Shown: one piece after another, positions 1 to 7,642 of the stretch
How positions within the stretch are numbered: position 1 is the first letter of the stretch
Layout: each line of letters begins with the position of its first letter
Assembly: GCA_040768845.1 (NCBI GenBank)
Contig: JAXGME010000007.1
Location: 1-64,000 of the forward strand
DNA length: 64,000 nt
Reading direction: 5' to 3'
Origin: JAEZHK01 sp040768845
GTDB taxonomy: Bacteria > Bacillota > Clostridia > Christensenellales > Aristaeellaceae
Translations under genes and position numbers: made by a program
Notes under the pieces: generated by a model
The model's input: the letters and a program-made list of their open reading frames with translations, nothing else
Database searches by the model: none
Told to the model about the DNA's origin: nothing

Positions 1-387
1 AACACGCCGAGTGCGCTTCGCGGTAAAGGCAGTACAACTGCAAAATACTTCGTTTCAGGCATTTGTTAGCCATGACTAACTTATCGGGAAATAAAAAAGC
101 CCGTTCGCCGGCGCGCAACCCGTCGCCTGATATGATCCCGCCAATCCCTTCCCGAAAGGAGTATAGCATGAGCAACCGCCAGCGTCAACTTCCGTTTTCC
201 CCCTTCACCATTTTTTTACCATTGTGTCCGGCCTTGGTCTGCCCGCCGGCGTGAGACGCCCCTTATTACAACCTTTACCCGCACAAATCAAATATTTATG
301 CGAAAACGGCATTCAGCTTCACGGGTTCCAAAAAATCGCGGCCGCACAAAATGGGCTTTGCAAATTGTTAAATATGCGGATTCGCTA
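1..387. other. Gene-poor left edge, possible gene remnant
   Basis: I see no convincing gene here. A 28-codon frame (ATG at 168, stop at 254) follows a good AAGGAG-type site. Allowing one frameshift at the T-run near 218-224 would extend it in another frame to about 389, so this may be the wreck of a small gene, but the peptide matches no family I know. A short inverted repeat, GTTAG-N6-CTAAC, lies at 65-80. Nothing else stands out before the promoter at 388. Confidence 0.25.
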
Positions 388-442
388 TTGACAGTGGGAG
401 AAGCCGGAAATATTATCTAAATGCAAACGAGAATTGTTTGCA
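388..442 (+). promoter_or_regulatory. Sigma-A promoter with Fur/Zur-like operator
   Basis: TTGACA at 388-393 is separated by exactly 17 bp from TATTAT at 411-416, a near-consensus housekeeping promoter. The palindrome TGCAAAC-N7-GTTTGCA at 422-442 begins 5 bp after the -10 box and covers the expected start site. Size, symmetry and sequence resemble boxes bound by Fur-family repressors (Fur, Zur). Since the operon downstream encodes a zinc-type binding protein and COG0523 GTPases, a zinc-responsive repressor (Zur) is the natural candidate. The motif is seen directly; the identity of the regulator is inferred. Confidence 0.75.
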
Positions 443-509
443 ACAACGGCCGCTCAAGGACAGCCTTGAGGGGAACGGGAAGCCATGAGTTTGGGGAGGT
501 ACCTGTGGA

Positions 510-1988
510 ATGAAGCGGATTATTGCGATCCTGATGTGCGCCGGGATGCTGATGAGCGCGCTGGCCGTGACCGGCGTCGCGGAAAGCGCGGCGGAGCAGA
601 AGCTGTCCGTCTACGCGAGTTTTTACCCGATGTATGATTTTGCGTCCAAGATCGGGGGGGACAAGGTGACGGTGACCAATATGGTTCCTTCCGGCATGGA
701 ACCGCACGATTGGGAGCCGACTGCGACGGACATTGTGGGCCTTGAGAATGCGGACGTATTTGTGTACAACGGCGCGGGCATGGAGCACTGGGTCGAGGAT
801 GTGCTGGCCGCCCTGAGCAACAAGGACTTGATTGCCGTGGAGGCTTCCAGCGGGATTGACCTGCTGGCGGGGCACAAGCACGGGGATGGTCATCACCACG
901 AAAGCTTCACCGAGGCCGACGTGCAGGATCGCACCCTGGCTGATTTTGCCGGAGACTGGCAGTCCATCTATCCGTACATGCTGGACGGCACACTGGATGA
1001 GGCGGTTGCGCTTGCCGCCGAGGGCGGCGAAATGACCTTTGAAGAGATGGCGGCGTACTACAAGCGCGGGTTTGAAACGGACATCAACCGCCTCGTCATT
1101 GAGGGGGATTCGATCACCTTCCATACCGACGAGGGGGAAACGACCGCGCCGTATGCGTATGATGGCTTTGTGTTCCTGGACTACGCGGATCTGGGCGCCC
1201 AGAGCGCGCTGTACCGGTTCAAGGCGACGGATGCGGTTGACGGTGCGCCCAAATACCTTCTGTTTGCCGATCACAACCACGAGGCAGGCCCCGCCGAGCA
1301 CTTCCACCTCAACTTCTCCGAGGATGGCACGATCACGACGGAGCAGACGCTCGAAAAATTCGCCACGTACTTCCCCGCCTCCGCCACCGGCGCGCAGATT
1401 GCCGAGGCGATGGCCGAGCACAGTTCGCCCGAGGAGGAGGAAGAGGAAGAAGATCACCACCACGGCGAGTATGATCCGCACGTATGGCTCAGTCCGGTAA
1501 ACGCGAAGGCGGAAATGGAGCGCATCAAAAACGCCCTTTCGCAGGCGGATCCGGACAACGCCGCCTATTATGAGGCCAATTACGCCGTCTATGCCGCGGA
1601 GCTTGACGCGCTTAATCAGGAATTTAGGGACGCGCTGACGCCGCTTGCCAACAAGGATATCGTGGTGGCCCATCAGGCGTTCGGGTACCTGTGCGCGGAA
1701 TACGGCCTGAACCAGGTGGCCATCGAGGGGCTGTCGCCGGATTCCGAGCCGGACCCCGCGCGGGTGGCGGAGATCATCGAATTCGGCAAGGAACACGCTG
1801 TCAGGGTGATCTTCTTTGAGGAGCTGGTCAGCCCAAAGGTGGCGCAGACCATCGCCGACGCCATCGGAGCTGAGACCGACGTGCTCAGCCCGGTCGAGGG
1901 GCTCAGCGACGAGCAGATTGCCGCCGGCGGCGATTACTTTTCCGTCATGCGCCAAAATCTCGAGGCGCTGGTCGCCGCGCTGAAGTAA
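510..1988 (+). CDS. znuA: Zinc ABC transporter binding protein ZnuA/AdcA with inserted ZinT domain
   Basis: Extracytoplasmic metal-binding protein, predicted to capture Zn2+ for import. Residues 1-25 form a signal peptide without a lipobox cysteine. The cluster A-I fold carries the usual metal ligands: H66 (EPHDW), H324 (DPHVWLSP), H388 (AHQAF) and E437/E438. A ZinT (YodA) domain occupies about residues 140-305 and has its own ligand triad at H255, H264 and H266. It sits inside the His-rich loop, flanked by GHKHGDGHHH (121-130) and by an acidic-His stretch (309-318). Streptococcal AdcA instead carries ZinT at the C-terminus. At 492 residues it is much longer than the roughly 300 of plain ZnuA. 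It is the first gene after the promoter and operator. Confidence 0.92.
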   Translation: MKRIIAILMCAGMLMSALAVTGVAESAAEQKLSVYASFYPMYDFASKIGGDKVTVTNMVPSGMEPHDWEPTATDIVGLENADVFVYNGAGMEHWVEDVLAALSNKDLIAVEASSGIDLLAGHKHGDGHHHESFTEADVQDRTLADFAGDWQSIYPYMLDGTLDEAVALAAEGGEMTFEEMAAYYKRGFETDINRLVIEGDSITFHTDEGETTAPYAYDGFVFLDYADLGAQSALYRFKATDAVDGAPKYLLFADHNHEAGPAEHFHLNFSEDGTITTEQTLEKFATYFPASATGAQIAEAMAEHSSPEEEEEEEDHHHGEYDPHVWLSPVNAKAEMERIKNALSQADPDNAAYYEANYAVYAAELDALNQEFRDALTPLANKDIVVAHQAFGYLCAEYGLNQVAIEGLSPDSEPDPARVAEIIEFGKEHAVRVIFFEELVSPKVAQTIADAIGAETDVLSPVEGLSDEQIAAGGDYFSVMRQNLEALVAALK

Positions 1989-2131
1989 GGCTGGGAATGC
2001 ACAAGACCATTGAAGCAGGCGACGCAGGTCTTCCGTGCGGAGGCGAGCCGGTTTTTTCGGAAATCGGCTTTTCCGTTTATTCACGGGGCTTCCGCGCAAA
2101 AGCCGGCAAATACAAGACGGTGAGGTAAGAA

Positions 2132-3127
2132 ATGAAGACGGGCATTGTGATTGTATCGGGATTTCTGGGCGCCGGAAAGACGACGCTGATCCAAAAGCTG
2201 ATCAGGGACTCCTTCCGGGGGCAAAGGGTGGCGCTCATCGAAAATGATTTTGGTGAAATCGGCGTTGACGCCGCGCTTTTGGGCGCGGGCGGCCTTGAGG
2301 TCAGGGAAATCAACTCCGGCTGCATCTGCTGCACCCTGACGGGCGATTTTGTTCGCGCCCTCCGGGAGCTTCTTGAACGCTATCGCCCGGAAGAAGTCAT
2401 TATTGAGCCGTCCGGGGTTGGGAAACTGTCCGACGTCATCGCGGCTTGCGGCGATCCGCGCGTTCAAGATCTGGCGCGGCTTCGGGACAGCATCACGGTC
2501 GTCGACGTCAAGCGCTGTCAAATGTATCTGGAAAACTTCGGGGAGTTCTTTGAAGACCAGGTGGAGCATGCCGATATCATCGTGCTCAGCCGCGTGGAAG
2601 AATGCCCGGATCGGGTAAGTGCCGCGCGGGAAATGGCGGAAAAGCTGAATGACCGTGCGGCACTTGTCGCCTGGCCGATGTCCGCAGTGACGGGGGATGA
2701 GATACTGAACGCGCGGCAAAAAAGCAGCGGTGCGGCGATTCACGTGAGCCACAAAGGGGATGGCTGTTGCTGTCACGGCGCGCATGAGCACCCCCAACGC
2801 GAAGGTTGCCGCCATGGAGACCACGCGCACGGGAATTCATGCGTTTGTTCTCATGAACACGACGCGGACGAGGTATTTGATACCGTAACGGTCCACGTAA
2901 AGCGCGCCCTTTCCGAAGGAGAACTGCGCACGGGGATGGCGCAGGCGGAAAAGTGCGGCACGCTCCTGCGCGCCAAGGGGATCGTCCCGGGCGGGAAAGG
3001 GTATTTGAACGTTCAATACCTGCCAGAAAACCTTCAGATCACCGATTGCGCGGTTCCCGGAGAGACGCTGTGCTTTATCGGTCAGGGACTCGATCGCCCG
3101 CGGCTGGCCGGACTTTTCACCCAGTAG
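2132..3127 (+). CDS. COG0523 (CobW/ZNG1-type) GTPase metallochaperone
   Basis: G3E-family P-loop GTPase of the kind that hands metal to client proteins, here probably zinc under limitation. Walker A GFLGAGKTT lies at 10-18, the family metal motif CxCC at C64, C66 and C67, and the switch-like EPSGVG at 92-97. A CobW_C domain spans about 249-328. Between the domains, residues 204-243 form a Cys/His-rich stretch likely to bind several metal ions, a feature of zinc-linked COG0523 members such as YciC/ZagA and YeiR. RBS GGTGAGG precedes the ATG. It lies 143 bp after znuA in the same orientation. Confidence 0.9.
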   Translation: MKTGIVIVSGFLGAGKTTLIQKLIRDSFRGQRVALIENDFGEIGVDAALLGAGGLEVREINSGCICCTLTGDFVRALRELLERYRPEEVIIEPSGVGKLSDVIAACGDPRVQDLARLRDSITVVDVKRCQMYLENFGEFFEDQVEHADIIVLSRVEECPDRVSAAREMAEKLNDRAALVAWPMSAVTGDEILNARQKSSGAAIHVSHKGDGCCCHGAHEHPQREGCRHGDHAHGNSCVCSHEHDADEVFDTVTVHVKRALSEGELRTGMAQAEKCGTLLRAKGIVPGGKGYLNVQYLPENLQITDCAVPGETLCFIGQGLDRPRLAGLFTQ

Positions 3128-3295
3128 TCCGCGAAGCCTAATTACCGCGCTATGGCTGGATCATTTCCTGTCCGGTTGTGTCGCGCTCCGCTTGACGCAG
3201 CGCTGCTGCGCCTGCGCTCCGGCTCCGTGCCGGGCAGAAAAATCTCTGCGCCCTATCATCGGCTCTTAGCCTTCGTGGACTACTAGGAGGATCTC

Positions 3296-4867
3296 ATGGC
3301 GACCCCTCTATACGTTTTGACGGGATTTCTCGGGGCGGGCAAGACCACCCTTCTCAATCGCCTTCTGGGCGGCTTTGCAAGGGGGAAGCGCCGCGCGCTT
3401 GTACTGCAATTTGAGGGTGGAGAAGAACCCGTGGCATCGGGCGTTGACCGCATGGACTTCCGGAAAAAGGACCTGGAAAAGAAACCGGAGGCGATCGCAG
3501 AGGCGATTGCCGGCGCGATGAAAAAGCAGCCGGTCGATGCCGTATGGATCGAATGGAACGGCGTGACGCCCTTTGCAACGCTGCAGGCGCTTTTGGCGCG
3601 GGCTCCGCTCAGGGACCTTTTGCAGCTCCGCAAGGTTGTTCACGTGGCGGACGCCGCGTCGGTGGAAACCCTGATGGGGCGCACCGGCGCGGCGCTGCCC
3701 GAGCAGATCGCAAACAGTGACTTCGCGGTGGTGCGCGGCGCGAAAACGCCGGAGGACGGGAAGCGGATGCGCCGGCTTCTGGGAACGGTCAATCCGGGGA
3801 TTCCGGTATACCGGGATGAGAGGCTGGCTGAAATCCAAAAAGCGGTGTTCCGAAGGCGGGAGAATCCCTTCAGCACTTTCTTCCTTCTGGTCGTGCTCAT
3901 GACGCTGGTCTATTTGGCGGGCTCGATGCTGTTCACGCAGATGCGCGTTGATATCAATACCATCGTCAACGTGTTTCTCGGGATTATTCTGCAAGCGGTT
4001 CCGTTCCTTTTGATCGGCGTACTGCTCTCCTCGCTGATCCAGACCTACATCAGCAGCGCGCTGGTGGAGCGCTATTTCCCCAAATCGTTGGGCCTTGGGA
4101 TGCTGGCGGCGGTTGTGGGCGGCTTTTGCCTGCCGGTTTGCGACTGCGCGTCCATTCCGATCTTTCGGACGCTCGTCAGAAAGGGCGTTCCCCTTCCAGC
4201 CGCAATTGCATTTATGACGGCCTCCCCGGTCATCAACCCGGTGGTCATTTGGTCCACCTACTATGCGTTTGGCGGCGATCTGTCGATCGTCGGCGCCCGG
4301 ACAGGGCTGGGGTTGATTTCCGCGGTCGTCATCGGGCTGTCCTTCGCGCTTCGCACGCCGAAGGAGCAAGTGCTGTCGGGCGGCGCCTGGAACAGGCTCA
4401 CGTGCAGCTGCGGCTGCTATGACGATCCGGGAAGCGTCACGGGGGCGCGTGCCAAGTTTGAGCTGTTTATCCGCCACGCGCAGGCCGAGTTTTTCGATGT
4501 GGGCAAGTATCTGATCCTGGGCACGCTTGTTTCCTCCGTATTTCAGGCGGCCGGCACCGGGTTATTTTCCCGGGCGCAGGGCGGCGCGGGGCTGGTTCTG
4601 TCAACGGTCGTCATGATGGTAATGGCGTTTGTGCTGTCGCTGTGTTCGTCTTCTGACGCGGTGGTGGGGCGCAGCTTCGCAAGCCAGTTCCCGATGGGCG
4701 CGATCATGGGCTTTCTGGTATTCGGGCCGATGATGGACATCAAAAACGCCATGATGCTGTCCGCGGGCTTTTCAAAAAAGTTCATTGCGCGGCTTTCCGC
4801 GGCGGCGTTTGCCGTTTGCCTGACCGTGGTCAGTGTGTACTGCGCGTGGGGAGGGGCATGGCAATGA
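3296..4867 (+). CDS. Fusion of COG0523-like GTPase domain and YraQ/DUF318 permease
   Basis: Residues 1-185 form a P-loop G domain related to CobW (Walker A GFLGAGKTT at 10-18), but the CxCC metal motif and the CobW_C domain are missing. From about 192 the protein becomes a polytopic membrane protein of the YraQ/YcgR permease family (PF03773, COG0701), with the family VCDC motif at 281-284, a CSCGC cluster at 370-374 in a loop, and LCSSSDA at 449-455. The two halves are one uninterrupted frame from an ATG behind AGGAGG. In Bacillus the permease (YcgR) pairs with YcgQ, whose homologue follows here with an ATGA overlap. The transported species is not known from sequence; zinc is inferred from context. 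Confidence 0.85.
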   Translation: MATPLYVLTGFLGAGKTTLLNRLLGGFARGKRRALVLQFEGGEEPVASGVDRMDFRKKDLEKKPEAIAEAIAGAMKKQPVDAVWIEWNGVTPFATLQALLARAPLRDLLQLRKVVHVADAASVETLMGRTGAALPEQIANSDFAVVRGAKTPEDGKRMRRLLGTVNPGIPVYRDERLAEIQKAVFRRRENPFSTFFLLVVLMTLVYLAGSMLFTQMRVDINTIVNVFLGIILQAVPFLLIGVLLSSLIQTYISSALVERYFPKSLGLGMLAAVVGGFCLPVCDCASIPIFRTLVRKGVPLPAAIAFMTASPVINPVVIWSTYYAFGGDLSIVGARTGLGLISAVVIGLSFALRTPKEQVLSGGAWNRLTCSCGCYDDPGSVTGARAKFELFIRHAQAEFFDVGKYLILGTLVSSVFQAAGTGLFSRAQGGAGLVLSTVVMMVMAFVLSLCSSSDAVVGRSFASQFPMGAIMGFLVFGPMMDIKNAMMLSAGFSKKFIARLSAAAFAVCLTVVSVYCAWGGAWQ

Positions 4868-5664
4868 AAAACGATGCATTGAATCCGCAGGTGTTTTTGG
4901 AAACAACCTGCTATGTGACCTTTGCCGCGGTGATGCTGTATCTGGCGCTCAGCGGAAAGTATCTGACGTACATCGCGCCGCGCATGAAGCCGTACCTGTA
5001 TTTTTCTGCGGCCGTGATGCTCGTCTGGTCATTTTTCAATCTGCGCAGGATGTACCGCCCGCAGCACATTGTGCGGTCGCTTCACTGTCTTGTGCTGGCC
5101 GTTCCGATCCTGCTGCTGCTTCTGCCGCACCGGCCGCTGGATGCGTCGAGCATATCCGCCGCCTATGTCGGCGGCACGCTGTCCGCTTCCGCCGCCACCC
5201 CCTCCACCGCTTTGGAGGAAGATGAAGATGCTCCCCCGGATCCAGCAGCGCAGAGCGGCACTTTCCCGGAAGTGCCAGAGGGGCTTCCCGGTCTGGATGT
5301 GGCAGCCAGGCGTTTTGATATCCCTGACGACGCGTTTTACGAGTGCATTTCCGAGCTGTATCTGAACACGGAGGCCTACGTGGGGTATACGGTGTCCATG
5401 ACCGGATACGTGCTGAAGGACCCCGAATTTGGCGAGACCGGATTTGTGCCTGCGCGCCTGGCGATGTCCTGCTGCGTGGCGGATCTGGTGCCGATGGGGA
5501 TGATTTGCATGTATGATGCGCTGGATTCTCTTGAAGACGGCGCGTGGGTCACCGTCGAAGGCGCGTTGTTCCAAGGGGTTTACATGGGGGGAACCGAGCC
5601 GCAGCTTCGCGTGACGCGCGTCACGCCCGCGGAGGAAATCGAGGGGTATATCTATATCTATTAG
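4864..5664 (+). CDS. TIGR03943/DUF1980 (YcgQ-like) permease partner
   Basis: 266 residues. Hydrophobic segments near 12-30, 44-58 and 70-88 anchor the protein, then an acidic Pro-rich linker leads to a soluble C-terminal domain containing the family signature MSCCVAD with its double cysteine. This family is the usual companion of YraQ-type permeases (YcgR-YcgQ). The chosen start overlaps the stop of the permease fusion as ATGA with GGGGAGGGG upstream; an ATG two codons earlier is possible. Coupled translation argues for a complex with the fused permease. Precise function is undetermined. Confidence 0.85.
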   Translation: MKNDALNPQVFLETTCYVTFAAVMLYLALSGKYLTYIAPRMKPYLYFSAAVMLVWSFFNLRRMYRPQHIVRSLHCLVLAVPILLLLLPHRPLDASSISAAYVGGTLSASAATPSTALEEDEDAPPDPAAQSGTFPEVPEGLPGLDVAARRFDIPDDAFYECISELYLNTEAYVGYTVSMTGYVLKDPEFGETGFVPARLAMSCCVADLVPMGMICMYDALDSLEDGAWVTVEGALFQGVYMGGTEPQLRVTRVTPAEEIEGYIYIY

Positions 5665-5732
5665 GACGCGGCGGCGAAGGTGGCCCGGCAGCGGCCGGGC
5701 ATTCTGGAGATGGCGAGGGCGGCATCTCGGGT

Positions 5733-5754
5733 TCATGCCGCCGGGGCGGCATGA
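5733..5754. terminator. Hairpin between convergent operons
   Basis: Perfect 9-bp stem TCATGCCGC / GCGGCATGA with loop CGGG, located between the stop of the zinc operon and the stop of the opposing nucleoside operon. There is no T-tract, so its efficiency as an intrinsic terminator is doubtful. Confidence 0.4.
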
Positions 5755-5757
5755 GCA

Positions 5758-6882
5758 TCAGCCGGCCTCCCTCGCCCAGCGCGCGATCAGCGCCCGGTAT
5801 ACCCGAATGCTGTCCCGATATGCGGCGAGGGAAACGCGCTCGTTGGGCGTATGGGCCTGGTCGCTCTCCCCCGGGCCGAAAAGCGCCGCGTCAAAGCGGC
5901 CGTATTTCAAAAAGATGGAGGCATCGCTGAAAAAAGCGGTGCCCACGGGATTCGGCGCCTCCCCGAGTTCCTCCCGGCAGCAGGCCGTCAGGACCCTGAC
6001 GATGGGCGCGTCCTCCCCCACGGTCACCGCGGCCCGGTCGTTGAGGACTTCCAAATCGATCCAAAGGCCATGGACGGACAGCGCCCGCGCGGCCGCCTGA
6101 AAAGTGTCGATCAGCGCGGCGTGGGCCGCGCCGGGCACCGTGCGCACATCCATCAGGAGTTCCGCGCGATCCGGCACCATGTTCTGCTTGATGCCGCCGG
6201 TGAGCCCCGTCACCGTCGCGGTGGGCGGCGTCAGAAGCGGATGCGCGCCGCTCAGGCACCCGCGAACCGCCTCGGCAAAGCGCATCGCACCCTCAATGGC
6301 GTTCACGCCCCGCTCCGGATACGCGCCGTGGCTCACGCGGCCGGTCACCGTCGCCCGAAGCCAGATCGCGCCCTTGGCGGCAAGCGCCGGGCGGTTGCCG
6401 GTGGGCTCCCCGATGACGATGGCGCCGACGCCGTCCGCCTCGCCGGACTCCATCAGCGCCGCCGCCCCCAGTCCGCCGGACTCCTCGTCCGCCGTACCGG
6501 CAAAAAGGATGTCCGTCCGGGGCGTTTCCCCGGAGCGCGCGTATTCCCGGAACGCAAAGAGCGCGGCGGCGAGGCCGCTTTTCATATCGCTGGCGCCCCG
6601 CGCATGGAGGCATCCGTCCCTTTGGCTCGCCGTCCCCGGCGGGGTCAGCCATCCGCCGCCATGGGGCACGGTGTCCAGGTGGCCGTTCAGCAGCAGCGCG
6701 CCTTCCCGCCGATGTCCGGGGATGCGCGCCACGACGTTGGCCCGCTGCCCGGATATCGGCCGCACCGACGCGCCGCAGGGCGCGTCCGCCAGGTACCGTG
6801 CGATCCACTCCGCCAGAACCCGCTCGTTGCCGGGCGGGTTCTGGGTGTCGATGTTCAGAATGTCGCAAAGCAGCCTCTCCAT
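5758..6882 (-). CDS. M20-family metallopeptidase (ArgE/DapE-like)
   Basis: 374 residues, a two-zinc amidohydrolase of the ArgE/DapE/carboxypeptidase G2 clan. Visible motifs are NGHLDTVP (first metal histidine), RGASDMKSG (bridging Asp), DEESGG (catalytic and metal Glu pair) and GEPTGN. The start is the ATG that overlaps the upstream stop as TGATG. It is the last gene of the LacI-controlled nucleoside operon. Substrate cannot be read from sequence. Context suggests cleavage of an acyl, carbamoyl or aminoacyl bond released from an imported nucleoside-like compound, which is inference. Confidence 0.85.
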   Translation of the reverse strand: MERLLCDILNIDTQNPPGNERVLAEWIARYLADAPCGASVRPISGQRANVVARIPGHRREGALLLNGHLDTVPHGGGWLTPPGTASQRDGCLHARGASDMKSGLAAALFAFREYARSGETPRTDILFAGTADEESGGLGAAALMESGEADGVGAIVIGEPTGNRPALAAKGAIWLRATVTGRVSHGAYPERGVNAIEGAMRFAEAVRGCLSGAHPLLTPPTATVTGLTGGIKQNMVPDRAELLMDVRTVPGAAHAALIDTFQAAARALSVHGLWIDLEVLNDRAAVTVGEDAPIVRVLTACCREELGEAPNPVGTAFFSDASIFLKYGRFDAALFGPGESDQAHTPNERVSLAAYRDSIRVYRALIARWAREAG

Positions 6883-7628
6883 CACGACTTCGTCAGCCAG
6901 TCCGCGATGCCCTGCCACAGCGGATCGTAGCCGGCCCAGCCCACAAACTCCGGCGGACCCCAGTGGGGCGCGCAGTCGGAGGCAAAGGCGCAGGAGCGGC
7001 CCTTGCCGAATTCGCCGAAGGCGAGGAAAGGGTTGCCCTCCACCTTCATCACAATATCGCAGCCCTCCAGCGGCAGCGTCTTATTGTACCCCAGGAAGTG
7101 CGGCCAGTCCTTCGGGACGCCGGCCAGCGCCGGGTGGTCGTGGAGCACGACCGGGGTCACGCCCTCGGGTTTTTCCATCAGGTCGTCCACGCCCAGACAT
7201 TGGACCGGGAGCACTTCGGCAATGGCGGTCTGCCCGTACTTGGCCTTGGCGTCCACGCCGGAGAAGGCCATGTAGCCGCCCACCATGAGCAGCGCGCCGC
7301 CCGCGCGCACGTAATCGCGGATCAGGTTGCAGCGGTTGGGCATCCGCACGCTTTTGGAAAACGTGTCCGGGTGCAGAAGCAGCGTATTGGAGCCGGTATC
7401 CGAGAGGATCACGCAGGCATACCCGGCGAGTTCCTCCATCGTGAAGGGGAATTGGGTCGCGATCTTGTGGTTGGGCAGGTACGTCACCTCGTAGCCGCCC
7501 TTCTCCAGCGCCGCGATCAGCGCGTCCGCGCCCTCCTCATAAACGGATGTGTAGAACGCGTCAAATCCCTTGACGTGGGTGGTGTAGCTGGTCCAGGATT
7601 CGCCGGCCAGCAGGATCTTCTTCCCCAT
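6882..7628 (-). CDS. Class I glutamine amidotransferase-like protein (DUF1355-type)
   Basis: 248 residues. The flavodoxin-like core with LLAGESW near the N-terminus, YACVILSDTGSN and RAGGALLMVGGYMAFSG matches the GATase1-like (PF07090, formerly DUF1355) group. I see no clear Cys-His-Glu glutaminase triad, so it may be a carbohydrate or ligand-binding GATase fold without amidase activity. ATG is preceded by GGAGGGAAAGAGC. The gene sits between two M20 peptidases and is coupled to the downstream one by TGATG. Function unknown. Confidence 0.7.
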   Translation of the reverse strand: MGKKILLAGESWTSYTTHVKGFDAFYTSVYEEGADALIAALEKGGYEVTYLPNHKIATQFPFTMEELAGYACVILSDTGSNTLLLHPDTFSKSVRMPNRCNLIRDYVRAGGALLMVGGYMAFSGVDAKAKYGQTAIAEVLPVQCLGVDDLMEKPEGVTPVVLHDHPALAGVPKDWPHFLGYNKTLPLEGCDIVMKVEGNPFLAFGEFGKGRSCAFASDCAPHWGPPEFVGWAGYDPLWQGIADWLTKS

Positions 7629-7642
7629 GCTCTTTCCCTCCA

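Noticed and set aside
417..2099. 560-codon open frame on the minus strand opposite znuA
   Set aside because: GC-rich codon bias leaves long antisense frames throughout the window. The protein is Arg/Gly-rich with no motif, and the plus strand has an unmistakable ZnuA-ZinT.
5851..6930. Long plus-strand frames opposite the M20 peptidase
   Set aside because: Arg/Gly/Pro-rich shadows; the minus-strand gene has all metal-site motifs and coupled start.
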